From Chryseobacterium vaccae (GTDB lineage: Bacteria; Bacteroidota; Bacteroidia; Flavobacteriales; Weeksellaceae): DNA of 64,000 nucleotides. A program made the position numbers and the translations under genes. The notes below the pieces were generated by a model. It searched no databases, had not been told where the DNA came from, and saw nothing but the letters and a program-made list of their open reading frames with translations. Within the stretch, counting starts at the first letter, position 1; each line of letters opens with the position of its first letter. Shown piece after piece: positions 17,685 through 26,416 of this stretch. The stretch covers positions 4,327,001 to 4,391,000 of the forward strand of contig NZ_VSWH01000001.1 in the NCBI RefSeq assembly GCF_009602705.1. The letters are read 5' to 3'.

Positions 17685-19113
17685 AAATATATTCGCTGCG
17701 GCAGTGATAGCGCTTGTATTAACAGCCTGTAAAGCTCCGATGGCAACCGTTATAAAAGATGAAGTAAAAGAAAATCTTCCTCAGAATTTCAATCAGGAAG
17801 AGCAGCAGGATGCCAATAACAACAGTGGAACAACTCCCTGGAGACAGTTTTTTACAGATCCTAATCTGGTCAGCCTAATTGAAACCGCTTTAAAAAATAA
17901 TCAGGAACTGCTGATTACGCTTCAGGAAATTGAAATTGCTAAAAGTGGTGTTTTAGCTAAAAAAGGAAGGCTGAGCCCTACTGTTTCAGCAGGAATAGGA
18001 GCGGGGCTTAAAAAGGCGGGACGTTACACCAGTGAAGGAGCCGGAGATGCTACTACAGAAATAGAACCCGGAAAAGAAATGCCGGATCCGCTGGGAAATT
18101 TCGAAGGAGGTCTGATGGCCAACTGGGAAATCGATATCTGGAAAAAACTCAGAACCGAAAAAGAAGCTGCAGTAGCTCACTATCTTTCTACAGTTGAAGG
18201 CAAGAACTTTGTATTGTCCAATCTTATTGAAGAAGTAGCGGATAATTATTATGAATTACTGGCTCTTGATAATCAGTTGGATATTATTCAGCAGTATATC
18301 AAGCTTCAGCAAAGAGCACTGGAAATTTCTAAGATTCAGAAAGAAGCGGCCGCAGCAACAGAACTGGCTGTGAAAAAATTTGAGGCTGAACTGGCAAAGT
18401 CGAAAGCTTCGGAATACACCATCCGTCAGCAGATTACAGAAAAAGAAAACCAGATTAATGCACTTTTGGGTAGATATCCGCAGCCTATTGTAAGAACAAA
18501 GGAAAGTTTTATGGCTACCATTCCGCAAACGGTTTATACCGGAATTCCGTCTCAGTTATTGTCTAACCGTCCTGATATTAAACAGGCAGAACTGGAGCTG
18601 AAAGCCGCAAAACTGGATGTAGAAGCCGCAAGAAAAGAATTTTATCCGTCCTTGGAAATTTCAGCAACCTTAGGACTGGAAGCTTTTAAACCTTCCTATC
18701 TGGTTAAAATGCCGGAATCCATTGCCTATAATTTAGCCGGAGAACTGGCCGGTCCGCTGATTAATAAAAGTGCCATCAAGGCCAATTTCCAGACTGCGGA
18801 TGCCAAACAGATACAGTCTCTTTATGAATACGATAAAACTATTCTGAATGCTTATCTGGATGTAGCCAACATGATGTCTAAAATTAAAAATATAGACCAG
18901 TATTATCAGCTGAAATCCCAGGAAACCAAAGCGCTGGATCAGTCTATTGATATTGCCAACCAGTTGTTCCGAAATTCAAGAGCAGATTATCTGGAAGTAC
19001 TTTTAAACCAAAGAGATGCTCTGGATGCAAAAATGGAACTGATTGAAGCTAAACAAAAACAGCTGAGCACCGTTGTAGACATCTATAAAAGTCTTGGAGG
19101 AGGCTGGAAATAA
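17665..19113 (+). CDS. TolC-family outer-membrane efflux channel lipoprotein
   Basis: The 482-residue product has a lipoprotein signal peptide (VIALVLTAC, Cys22), then the duplicated outer-membrane factor domain: WRQFFTDPNLVSLIETALKNNQEL, PTVSAGIGAG, NWEIDIWKKLRTEKEAA and, in the second repeat, SNRPDIKQAELELKAAKLDVEAARKEF split over residues 306-333, with SRADYLEVLLNQRDAL near the end. It completes the tripartite pump. The ATG lies inside the permease gene. A terminator follows 40 bases after the stop. Confidence 0.93.
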   Translation: MENLKIKNIFAAAVIALVLTACKAPMATVIKDEVKENLPQNFNQEEQQDANNNSGTTPWRQFFTDPNLVSLIETALKNNQELLITLQEIEIAKSGVLAKKGRLSPTVSAGIGAGLKKAGRYTSEGAGDATTEIEPGKEMPDPLGNFEGGLMANWEIDIWKKLRTEKEAAVAHYLSTVEGKNFVLSNLIEEVADNYYELLALDNQLDIIQQYIKLQQRALEISKIQKEAAAATELAVKKFEAELAKSKASEYTIRQQITEKENQINALLGRYPQPIVRTKESFMATIPQTVYTGIPSQLLSNRPDIKQAELELKAAKLDVEAARKEFYPSLEISATLGLEAFKPSYLVKMPESIAYNLAGELAGPLINKSAIKANFQTADAKQIQSLYEYDKTILNAYLDVANMMSKIKNIDQYYQLKSQETKALDQSIDIANQLFRNSRADYLEVLLNQRDALDAKMELIEAKQKQLSTVVDIYKSLGGGWK

Positions 19114-19154
19114 AAATATCATAATTCTCAATAAAAACAGTTAATGTTTTGATG

Positions 19155-19183
19155 CTGGCCCCTTCGGGGGCTGGTTTTTTTTT
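19155..19183 (+). terminator. rho-independent terminator of the RND operon
   Basis: An 8-bp stem (CTGGCCCC with GGGGCTGG, two wobble pairs) with a TTCG tetraloop is followed by nine Ts. Confidence 0.85.
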
Positions 19184-19237
19184 ATTATAATGAATTAAAT
19201 AGTTGATTCTTAAAATGATTCCGGAGAATTTGTTTAC

Positions 19238-19245
19238 TATATTTG
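19238..19245 (+). promoter_or_regulatory. putative -7 element of the M20 peptidase gene
   Basis: TATATTTG matches TAnnTTTG, 31 bases before the ATG at 19277. No clear -33 TTG at standard spacing. Confidence 0.45.
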
Positions 19246-19276
19246 TGATACTGTCACCACACCAAATCTCTTCGTT

Positions 19277-20809
19277 ATGAAAAATATTCTTTTGGCTGTT
19301 CTTGGTATCATGATTATTCTGATTGCCATATTGCTGATTAAAACCTATACGTATCCCTTTAAAAAGAACAAAGCAGGTGTCTCTGAAGGATGGAAGCCTG
19401 TAAAAAATGATTCTGCGGTGATGCGTTTGTCAGGTGGAATCAAAATTCCTACCGTTTCTACGGGAAGTATGGGTGTTTTTAACTATACACCTTTTGATCA
19501 GTTGAAAGAATATCTGAGAAATTCCTACCCATTAGTGTATCAGAATACTGAAAATTACGAGATCAATAACTATGCGCTGGTTTTTAAGCTGAAAGGAAGT
19601 ACTTCCGGGCTTGAACCTGTTTTATTTCTTTCCCATATGGATGTAGTACCTCCCGGTGATGCTGATATAAAAAGTAAGGAACAGAATGTTTTCAGACCGG
19701 ATGATAAACCCCTTTCCGCTGTATCTAAAGTCGCTGAAGACTGGGATTTTGAACCGTTTTCAGGAGCGGTTGCCCACGGAAGAATTTATGGAAGAGGAGC
19801 AATAGATATGAAAGGAATGCTTTTTTCTTTAATGGAATCCATGAACAACATGATTAAAAGCGGACAGGTTCCCAAACGGGATATTTACCTTGCTTTTGGT
19901 TTTGATGAAGAAGTAGGAGGGCAAAAAGGAGCAGTACAGATTGCAGAACATTTCAGAAAAGCAGGATTGAAGTTTGAAGCGGTTTACGATGAAGGAGGCC
20001 TGATTATGGAAAAAGGAAATGTCGCCGGAATAGATTCAGATGTAGCAGCGGTCGGATGTGCTGAAAAAGGCTTCTTATCTGCAAAAATCAAAGTAAAAGG
20101 ACTTGGAGGACATTCTTCTATGCCACCAATGGAAAGTGCTATCGGAAAAGCGGCAGTGATCATGCAGCGTCTTGAGGATCATCAGATGAAACCAGTAATT
20201 ACTCCCCTGATTAAGAATTTTTTTGATAATATTGGTGGTGCTATGCCTTTTACCAGCAGACTTGCTATTGCTAATCAGTGGCTTTTGAAGCCGTTGCTTC
20301 TGTCACAGCTCACCAAAAATAATACAACAAATGCATTGGTACGGACCACAACTGCTCTCACGATGATGAAAGGCAGTGACGGAGCTAATGTTCTTTCTCC
20401 GGAAGTGGAATTTGTAGTCAATTTCAGGCTTATTCCCGGGAATTCAGTAAAAGAGGTTCGCGAGCATATTGCCAAAGCAACAGAAGGATTCGATGTTGAG
20501 GTAGAAGACATTGATAATACAAGAGAAGCTTCTGCGGTTTCACCAACAGATACCAAAGCCTACAAAATGATAGAAGCCGGAGTAAATGAGATCTATCCTG
20601 GAACCATTGTCACGCCTTACCTTACCATGGCCGCCACAGATGCTTATAAATACCAGATTGTAAGCAAAAATATTTATAGATTTATGCCTATCAAGATCAA
20701 CCGTTCAGAGCAGCAGAGTATTCATAGTACTAATGAATATATCAGCATTGAAAACTATCTTAAGATGATTCATTACTTTGAATATATCATGAAAAACTAC
20801 GATCAATAA
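19277..20809 (+). CDS. membrane-anchored M20 family peptidase (carboxypeptidase S-like)
   Basis: A 510-residue zinc hydrolase. The N-terminal hydrophobic helix (residues 3-22) is an uncleaved anchor, so the enzyme probably faces the periplasm. The metal-binding motifs of M20 are intact: SHMDVVPPGD (His120, Asp122), YGRGAIDMKG (Asp177) and FDEEVGG (Glu211-Glu212), with the dimerisation-domain GLGGHSSMP. The insert-rich middle matches the carboxypeptidase PM20D1/CPS1 group, which acts on short peptides or N-acyl amino acids. The exact substrate is unknown. It stands alone between a terminator and an unrelated gene. Confidence 0.88.
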   Translation: MKNILLAVLGIMIILIAILLIKTYTYPFKKNKAGVSEGWKPVKNDSAVMRLSGGIKIPTVSTGSMGVFNYTPFDQLKEYLRNSYPLVYQNTENYEINNYALVFKLKGSTSGLEPVLFLSHMDVVPPGDADIKSKEQNVFRPDDKPLSAVSKVAEDWDFEPFSGAVAHGRIYGRGAIDMKGMLFSLMESMNNMIKSGQVPKRDIYLAFGFDEEVGGQKGAVQIAEHFRKAGLKFEAVYDEGGLIMEKGNVAGIDSDVAAVGCAEKGFLSAKIKVKGLGGHSSMPPMESAIGKAAVIMQRLEDHQMKPVITPLIKNFFDNIGGAMPFTSRLAIANQWLLKPLLLSQLTKNNTTNALVRTTTALTMMKGSDGANVLSPEVEFVVNFRLIPGNSVKEVREHIAKATEGFDVEVEDIDNTREASAVSPTDTKAYKMIEAGVNEIYPGTIVTPYLTMAATDAYKYQIVSKNIYRFMPIKINRSEQQSIHSTNEYISIENYLKMIHYFEYIMKNYDQ

Positions 20810-20994
20810 GCAGATAACGTTAAAAGATAATACCTGATTGGTGCCGCAAAATATACAAAGATACCAGGTCTCCTGTGTCTTTCATTTTTCAGTCTATTAT
20901 CTATCCGTCTCTTATGTATTTGTCCGTTATCTATTAATCTCAATCCTTTTCAATAAAAAAATATATTACGTCAAGTTCTGTCGCATTACTGCAA

Positions 20995-21002
20995 TAGCTT
21001 TG
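20995..21002 (+). promoter_or_regulatory. putative -7 element before the 21024 gene
   Basis: TAGCTTTG matches TAnnTTTG and ends 21 bases before the ATG at 21024. This supports the downstream start against the longer open frame from 20838. Confidence 0.4.
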
Positions 21003-21023
21003 CTTTATCAAAATTACAGAGCT

Positions 21024-21722
21024 ATGGAATTGCCGTTTTATTTAAGTTTTAATGAGTTTGAAAGCCATTATTATGACAACCTTGAAAAATGGTTTGAAGA
21101 ATATCATAATACCAGTGAAACCGACTACCTGCAGGCATTGGCAGACATGTACAGTCCCTATTTGTATTATAGTTTTACAGATGACAGAATTATGGCAGAT
21201 GCTTCTATGGAGATTAAAGATTGTTTTTTTCCTTACTACGACAAAATAGGTCTTTCTTTCTGTACCCCTTGTGAAAACGGGAAAACGCCTAAGCCAATCA
21301 AAGGAATGAACCATATATTTGAATGGAAAACAATTACCATGATGGAGTATGCACAGCATGTTCTGGATAAAATCAACAGGTATATTTCAAAAAACAAAAA
21401 CTCTATTGAAACAGGCAGTATTCATGATTATATCAATGATCGTGGCATTATTACATCCAGAGAAGGAGCCGGATATTGTGTTAACTACACCAGGCATCAG
21501 ACGGCAGTTCCTTTCCTGAAAGCTTATCTTCCCCATTACGGGCAGACCGTGAATATCGCAGTGTACAGGGATTTTATTTTTTCCGCAGCTCAAATTGCAG
21601 AATATATTGACAGTAAGCTCAGCTCAGTACAGGCTTTTGAACATACTATATATGCAAAACTGAAATCAGAGGCAAAATTCAGAGTTCAGATGAGTCATCA
21701 GTTTCTGACGATCTGCAATTAA
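21024..21722 (+). CDS. hypothetical protein, 232 aa, family not recognised
   Basis: The frame is open from 20838, but the first 62 codons look non-coding (no domain-like composition) and include the TAnnTTTG promoter, so the ATG at 21024 (MELPFYLSF) is chosen. The product is soluble, rich in Tyr/Phe and acidic residues (FNEFESHYYDNLEKWFEEYHN), with the conserved-looking segments FSFxxPCENGKT-like CTPCENGKTPKPIKG and VNYTRHQTAVPFLKAYLPHYGQ. No signal peptide, membrane helix or known catalytic motif is seen. No function can be given. Confidence 0.55.
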   Translation: MELPFYLSFNEFESHYYDNLEKWFEEYHNTSETDYLQALADMYSPYLYYSFTDDRIMADASMEIKDCFFPYYDKIGLSFCTPCENGKTPKPIKGMNHIFEWKTITMMEYAQHVLDKINRYISKNKNSIETGSIHDYINDRGIITSREGAGYCVNYTRHQTAVPFLKAYLPHYGQTVNIAVYRDFIFSAAQIAEYIDSKLSSVQAFEHTIYAKLKSEAKFRVQMSHQFLTICN

Positions 21723-21788
21723 TCATCCGCACCAACATTCATATCTAAATTATATTTTGCCGGAGAGCGTTAAAGCGTTTTCCAGATT

Positions 21789-21816
21789 AAAATCCCGATC
21801 ACTTGATTGGGATTTT
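21789..21816. terminator. bidirectional terminator hairpin
   Basis: AAAATCCC pairs with GGGATTTT around a 12-base loop, with T-rich sequence on both exits. It lies between the 21024 gene and the convergent DUF2490 gene and touches the DUF2490 stop codon. Confidence 0.6.
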
Positions 21817-22618
21817 ATTGTTTTTTATAAGGCAGATTCCAGATAAGGTCAGCAGACAGATAATGAACACCGCCTTTTTTTATACTTCGGCTGTCTCTGA
21901 TGAGATCATCCATATACCCAATATCTACGGTGAAAGGAGAATGGGGAATATTAAACATATAATAAGCCGCAATACGCATTTCTCTATATCCGAAAGGAGT
22001 CCAGCCATGATCCGGATTATTCAGGTAGCTTGCAGAAAAAAGCCCTTCCGCACTTAACGCCAGTTTTTGATTGTTTTTAGAAGATAAACTGTAGGTAAGC
22101 TGGCTTTTGATACGGGTTCTTAGCTGAAAATTTTCTTCAGCTTTATTAAAATCAGCATCAAAAAACTTTCTGAACTCCTGGCGTACTGTATTTTTTAGTT
22201 TCCATCTTTTTCCAAAGTTAAAAGTATAAGCGTATCGTCCATAGATTCTGAATTCCTGTTCTGTCCCTTCTTTTTCATAAGGAGAATGACTTTCATATTT
22301 GGGCTGGCGTCGGTAGCTTATGGCATAGCTGTACTGCTGGTGAGTAGCAAACGAATGATAAACCTCATGATTTAAAACCATGATCGCCTGCTTTGAAAAC
22401 AGATTATCATTGTCGGGACTGCTCTTTCGCCCTAATGCAATATAGCTTAAAGACTGCTTCTTTCCCAAAGAATCCAGCTGGCGCTTAACCCCGAAAGCCG
22501 ACCAGAATGCTGTATTGGCATCTCCCAGACCCGGTGGACTGATCTGTGCTTTTACAAAACTGCCTGTACAGCCCAATAAAAATAACCCTGCGAAAATTTT
22601 TTTAATGCTAAACGTCAT
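21815..22618 (-). CDS. DUF2490 family outer-membrane protein
   Basis: 267 residues with a signal peptide (FAGLFLLGCTGSFVKAQ) and alternating hydrophobic/polar strands rich in aromatic residues, as in a small beta-barrel. The pattern FRIYGRYAYTFNFGKRWKLKNTVRQEFRKF (across residues 117-148) and the final strand SADLIWNLPY resemble DUF2490, a Bacteroidota outer-membrane family of unknown function. The gene is monocistronic and convergent with the 21024 gene. Confidence 0.7.
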   Translation of the reverse strand: MTFSIKKIFAGLFLLGCTGSFVKAQISPPGLGDANTAFWSAFGVKRQLDSLGKKQSLSYIALGRKSSPDNDNLFSKQAIMVLNHEVYHSFATHQQYSYAISYRRQPKYESHSPYEKEGTEQEFRIYGRYAYTFNFGKRWKLKNTVRQEFRKFFDADFNKAEENFQLRTRIKSQLTYSLSSKNNQKLALSAEGLFSASYLNNPDHGWTPFGYREMRIAAYYMFNIPHSPFTVDIGYMDDLIRDSRSIKKGGVHYLSADLIWNLPYKKQ

Positions 22619-22799
22619 GATAACTTCTTCAATGTTAATATGTATGCTAGGCCAAAAGATATAAACGGAATATCCGGACTTAACAAATTTAAACAGTTAA
22701 GAAATTCAATGTTTACTCAAAATCCCTTAATACTGTTTAAAAACATGACAAAATAAGCACATGATTTAGGATAGATTTAGGAATGAAAAGAATAACAGA

Positions 22800-23699
22800 C
22801 TAGTGAATCCCGAATTTTTTATGATAACAGTCGATGTAAATACAGTTTTGTAAAAAGATCTTATTACCCAGCATTCCTGTCATCCCGGAAAATTTCATGA
22901 GCATGTATTGGGTCTGAGAGAATCCCTCTACGTAAGTTACCTCTGTTAAAGGAATTTCTTTGTTTTTAAAACGGATGGCATTGTTGCTCTTTGCGGTATA
23001 GGAAGTCAGAATATTAGGCCTCGATTGAGCTTTTTCTATAATAATTTTTGATTGAGGTGATTTTAAATCAGTCCATTGCTCTTTGTTGGTCAGTAGTTCA
23101 TAAGCGCTTGTTCCCGAATCATAAAGGAATTTTTCTTCCTTTCCTCTTAAAATACCGCGGATAATAATTTTTCTCTTCTTAAATGTAAAATCAATAAGGC
23201 TGTTTTGAAACTCCGCAGGTTCTTCAGACAGATTAAAAATGATGAAGTTTTCCTTAAAATTGATAATGCTTTTCCTGTCTTCAAGAATATCGGCTCCAAG
23301 CGTACCGATGATCTTCCCGGATTCTTTTCCCATCTCAGAAATTTTGAATTTATCGGATGAGATTTTAGTTTTTCCGATGTAGAAGGTTGATGAAGCATGG
23401 TTATCATGAACCATAATTCCTTTAATTTGTTTTATGGGTAAATGATAAAATTCTGTATACACGGCACCGGTGTCAAATTGAAGATAATAAATAGCTGTAT
23501 CTCCCGAGAAACTGACAGGTACAAGTAAAGCGCTTTTATCCTTTTCCTGCCATTTCATCGGAATCTTTCCACTTTCATTTTTTACTGTTAAATAATTTTT
23601 TTCCGGAGTGAATTTCTGATTAAAATAAAAATAGCCGCCTAAAAACAGAATTACTGTAATGATTAAAATACCCGACAAAATTCTCGTGATTGCTTTCAT
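22800..23699 (-). CDS. membrane-anchored two-lobed aspartyl protease-like protein
   Basis: 299 residues. A single N-terminal membrane helix (about residues 5-23) leads to two sequence-similar lobes. Lobe 1 has the aspartyl-protease triad FDTG (Asp76) and the closing motif IIGTLGADIL (130-139). Lobe 2 has YDSG (Asp194) and MTGMLGNKIF (273-282). This D-[TS]-G ... hydrophobic-G order, seen twice, is that of retropepsin-like proteins duplicated into a pepsin-like arrangement. Anchor plus lobes suggests a periplasmic protease or a binding relative. No PDZ domain is present, unlike many Bacteroidota relatives. Not in an operon. Activity is inferred from motifs only. Confidence 0.7.
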   Translation of the reverse strand: MKAITRILSGILIITVILFLGGYFYFNQKFTPEKNYLTVKNESGKIPMKWQEKDKSALLVPVSFSGDTAIYYLQFDTGAVYTEFYHLPIKQIKGIMVHDNHASSTFYIGKTKISSDKFKISEMGKESGKIIGTLGADILEDRKSIINFKENFIIFNLSEEPAEFQNSLIDFTFKKRKIIIRGILRGKEEKFLYDSGTSAYELLTNKEQWTDLKSPQSKIIIEKAQSRPNILTSYTAKSNNAIRFKNKEIPLTEVTYVEGFSQTQYMLMKFSGMTGMLGNKIFLQNCIYIDCYHKKFGIH

Positions 23700-24030
23700 G
23701 TTGATTTTTGTACAACATTCGGAAATCCGGACCTGTTTTTATCCCAAAGGGATATGACAGTTTTACGACAATTTTATGACTTTTATTGTAAGATGTTGTA
23801 TTCCAGTATTATGTTGAATAGTTAAAATCTGTTTTTATTAATGGCTAAGACAGATAAAGAATGAATACTATTGGAGTGTTTTTTTTGATAAACGAAGCCA
23901 CTTCGCTTATTTTTGAAATACCAAGTCATCTCTAAATTTATATCTTTTGAAATATCAGATAATACTCTTTGTCTGATTGCTTTTTTATTCCAGAAGACTT
24001 TAAAATCTGCATTTACAATATAAAAACAGA
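23700..24030. other. 331-base intergenic region without a recognisable gene
   Basis: AT-rich, with the leader of the aspartyl-protease-like gene at its left side. The open frame that crosses 23969-24151 on the plus strand is the antisense of the tRNA-Ser and is not a gene. Nothing else is recognised. Confidence 0.5.
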
Positions 24031-24057
24031 AAAACCTGCTGAAATTCAGCAGGTTTT
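24031..24057 (-). terminator. terminator of tRNA-Ser
   Basis: A 10- to 11-bp stem (AAAACCTGCT with AGCAGGTTTT) lies 5 bases beyond the mature 3' end of the tRNA and is followed on the minus strand by T-rich sequence. Confidence 0.8.
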
Positions 24058-24062
24058 GTTTG

Positions 24063-24149
24063 CAGAGAGGAAGGGATTCGAACCCTCGATACAGTTACCC
24101 GTATACTACCTTTCCAGGGTAGCTCCTTCAACCACTCGGACACCTCTCT
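24063..24149 (-). tRNA. tRNA-Ser (anticodon GGA)
   Basis: The minus strand folds as an 87-base class II tRNA: acceptor stem AGAGAGG/CCTCTCT with discriminator G, the anticodon arm CTACC-CTGGAAA-GGTAG with anticodon GGA, a long variable arm typical of serine tRNAs, and the T arm GAGGG-TTCGAAT-CCCTT. The 3' CCA is not encoded (the genome reads CAA), so it must be added after transcription. The gene stands alone between its own promoter and terminator. Confidence 0.96.
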
Positions 24150-24160
24150 AATTGAGATTG

Positions 24161-24191
24161 CAAAAATAGAGTATTTTCTGGAATCTGCAAA
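24161..24191 (-). promoter_or_regulatory. consensus promoter of tRNA-Ser
   Basis: Minus strand: -33 TTTG (24191-24188), a 19-base spacer, then -7 TATTTTTG (24168-24161). This is a full match to the Bacteroidota TTTG-N19-TAnnTTTG promoter. The start would fall a few bases before the tRNA 5' end. Confidence 0.8.
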
Positions 24192-24204
24192 TTATTTGTA
24201 AAAA

Positions 24205-25221
24205 TTAGTTGGATATTTCTCCACAAAGGCTTTTAGCGAAATTATCAGCGAATGTTCCAGGATAACTTGGGTTGTCTATCAGGTGCATTGCCTTGGTTAT
24301 CGCACTTTCTGCAGTAATATCCCTTCCGCTGATCGCTCCGATCCTTGAAAATATATTGCTGTTTTCATATTTTCCGAATGATATTCCCCCTGATATACAC
24401 TGGCTTACAACCACAATCTCTGTCCCGTTGTTTCTAATAGCCTGAAGCGTTTCCTGCGTCTTTTCACTGCTGAAAATTGTTCCCGAACCGAATACCTGAA
24501 GAATTAAAACTTTCATTTTAGGAATCTCTTTGAAATGGCTGAGGTGCATCCCCGGAAAAATTCTCCAGAACAGAATATCCTCAGAAATATGTTCGTCCAC
24601 ATGAAATTGTATTTGAGGGTCACAACGGTAAAGATTCTCTTTGATAATATTCAGATGTACTCCGGATTGCCCAAGGATAGGGTAGTTCGGGCTGGAATAT
24701 GCATCAAAATATTCAGCGGAATATTTCAGGGTTCTGTTTCCTCTCAATAATTTATATTCAAAATAGATTGCTACTTCCTGAATAACTGCTTCATCATTTT
24801 CATAAAGACTGGCATAATAAAGGCTGGTCAGAAGATTTTCCTTTGCATCAGTTCTAAGGTCGCCAATCGGAAGCTGGGAACCCGTCATGATCACAGGTTT
24901 TTTAAGTCCTTTCAGCATGAAGCTTAATGCGGAAGCAGTGTATGACATCGTATCTGTTCCGTGAAGGATCAGAAACCCGTCATAATCCTCATAATTCTTA
25001 TAGATATAATTGGCGATGATTCTCCATTCCTCAGGTCCCATATCTGATGAATCCAGCGGTTTTGCGAAAGGATGTACAAAAACTTCACATTCCATTAATT
25101 TCATTTCGGGCATTTTTTCAAAAATGTTTCCAAAATCAAAGGCGCGAAGACTTCCGGTTTCATAATCTTTTTCCATACCGATGGTTCCTCCGGTATAAAT
25201 GAGCAGGACTTTTCGTTTCAT
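24205..25221 (-). CDS. ansA: type I (cytoplasmic) L-asparaginase
   Basis: Hydrolyses asparagine to aspartate and ammonia. The 338-residue protein has both asparaginase signatures: YTGGTIGM near the N-terminus (nucleophilic Thr) and LHGTDTMSYTASALSFML with the second Thr and Asp. The catalytic Lys lies in LRTDAKENLLTS. It has no signal peptide, which favours the cytoplasmic AnsA type over the secreted high-affinity type. It precedes the tRNA-Ser gene in the same direction but has its own promoter. Confidence 0.95.
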   Translation of the reverse strand: MKRKVLLIYTGGTIGMEKDYETGSLRAFDFGNIFEKMPEMKLMECEVFVHPFAKPLDSSDMGPEEWRIIANYIYKNYEDYDGFLILHGTDTMSYTASALSFMLKGLKKPVIMTGSQLPIGDLRTDAKENLLTSLYYASLYENDEAVIQEVAIYFEYKLLRGNRTLKYSAEYFDAYSSPNYPILGQSGVHLNIIKENLYRCDPQIQFHVDEHISEDILFWRIFPGMHLSHFKEIPKMKVLILQVFGSGTIFSSEKTQETLQAIRNNGTEIVVVSQCISGGISFGKYENSNIFSRIGAISGRDITAESAITKAMHLIDNPSYPGTFADNFAKSLCGEISN

Positions 25222-25267
25222 GAATTACTTTTTAGTAAGAATTTGAGCCTCATTCAGGTTCATAGCC

Positions 25268-25275
25268 CAAAATTA
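25268..25275 (-). promoter_or_regulatory. putative -7 element of ansA
   Basis: Minus-strand TAATTTTG matches TAnnTTTG, 46 bases before the ansA start codon. Confidence 0.4.
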
Positions 25276-25381
25276 CGTTAATTTGCAAAGATTTGAAAAT
25301 GAATGAAAGCTTATCATGAAATTTTATCAGAATAAGCCGGTCATCGTAAGTGTTATATTGAACTATTGAAAAAATAACGAG

Positions 25382-26059
25382 ATGCAGATGAAAGATTTAA
25401 CGCAGACTTTTGAATATTTGAAACAATTTTTAACAGAGGAAAGACTCTCAAAAATTGAACATTTTTCCCAGGAAAGTTCAGATTTTGTGCTGCCGGTTGT
25501 AGAAGATATCTATCAGTTTAGAAACGCGGCGGCCATCGTACGTTCGGTAGAGGCCTGCGGTTTTCATAAAGTGGTGGCATTACAGGAAGAATACAGCTTT
25601 GAACCCAACCTCCGCGTAACAAAAGGGGCAGACACCTGGGTGGAGGTAGAAAAACTTCCCCGAAATATGGAATCTTTTCAGAAAATTAAAGACAGAGGAT
25701 ACAAAATTGTAGTTGTTTCTTTAGAAAATAACGCAAAAATGCTTCCTGAATACGAAATTACAGAACCTATTGCTTTGGTTTTCGGAACCGAAATGGAAGG
25801 CGTTTCTCAGGAAATTCTGGAATTTGCAGATGAGACACTGGCCATTCCGATGTATGGTTTTACGAGAAGTTTTAATGTTTCTGTAGCGGCTTCAATCTGT
25901 ATGTATGAATTGAAACAGAAGCTCATAAAATCTGATATTGATTATAAATTAGATGAAGAAAAGCTGTTAAGAATGAAAATACTTTGGGCCGTCAATTCAA
26001 TAAGAAGCGGGCAGCAGATCTTCGATAAATATCTCAAAGAACACAATCTTGAGATATAG
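25382..26059 (+). CDS. trmH: TrmH/SpoU family RNA 2'-O-methyltransferase
   Basis: A 225-residue SPOUT methyltransferase that uses SAM to methylate a ribose 2'-OH, most likely G18 of tRNA. The three SpoU motifs are present: motif 1 RNAAAIVRSVEACGFHKV with the catalytic-type Arg, motif 2 ALVFGTEMEGVSQEIL, and motif 3 IPMYGFTRSFNVSVAASIC, which forms the knotted SAM pocket. The basic C-terminal helix (LRMKILWAVNSIRSGQQI) resembles TrmH and not the longer RlmB, which has an extra N-terminal domain. Two ATGs 6 bases apart could each be the start. Single gene. Confidence 0.88.
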   Translation: MQMKDLTQTFEYLKQFLTEERLSKIEHFSQESSDFVLPVVEDIYQFRNAAAIVRSVEACGFHKVVALQEEYSFEPNLRVTKGADTWVEVEKLPRNMESFQKIKDRGYKIVVVSLENNAKMLPEYEITEPIALVFGTEMEGVSQEILEFADETLAIPMYGFTRSFNVSVAASICMYELKQKLIKSDIDYKLDEEKLLRMKILWAVNSIRSGQQIFDKYLKEHNLEI

Positions 26060-26416
26060 TATAAGTTATTTTGAGTTGCCCCTTTAAGTTTTAAGAAATC
26101 TGCTCAATCCGTGCAATCTGTGGGGACTTCAAAAAAAATAAACTTTTAAGGGATTGATCAATTTTACGTTGGAAAACGCAGTAGAGCAAGGGTTTTAAAT
26201 TTTATTCTGCTTTAAGGCGCAAGAAAACTAAAGGTTTTTCAGCAAATAATTTTCGTGCTTACTAAATAGGGTTTCCATAGATTCCTCAGATTTCACAGAA
26301 AAAGATCTGTGGCCATCTGTGTGATCAGTGGGAGCTGAATAAAAAATATACATAATCTGCAAAGTCTGCGAGAACCGGGAAAATAGAAATTCATGCATCA
26401 GGGGCAATATGAAAAC
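26060..26416. repeat. intergenic region with degenerate 'ATCTGTG' repeats
   Basis: No gene is seen between trmH and rsmE. Three related blocks occur: 26105-26126 (AATCCGTGCAATCTGTGGGG), 26304-26332 (AAGATCTGTGGCCATCTGTG, then TGATCAGTGGGAG) and 26354-26373 (AATCTGCAAAGTCTGCGAGA). Each repeats an ATCTGTG-like unit about every 11-12 bases. Similar short degenerate repeats are scattered between genes in flavobacterial genomes; their role is unknown. Confidence 0.5.

Noticed and set aside
20838..21023. N-terminal extension of the 21024 gene
   Set aside because: It runs across a TAnnTTTG promoter element and has no protein-like composition.
23969..24151. Plus-strand 60-codon open frame
   Set aside because: It is the antisense of tRNA-Ser(GGA); the GFEPSIQLP-type peptide is a well-known artefact of tRNA genes.
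26105..26373. CRISPR array
   Set aside because: The repeats are short, degenerate and about 11-12 bases apart, without unique spacers of constant length or cas genes.
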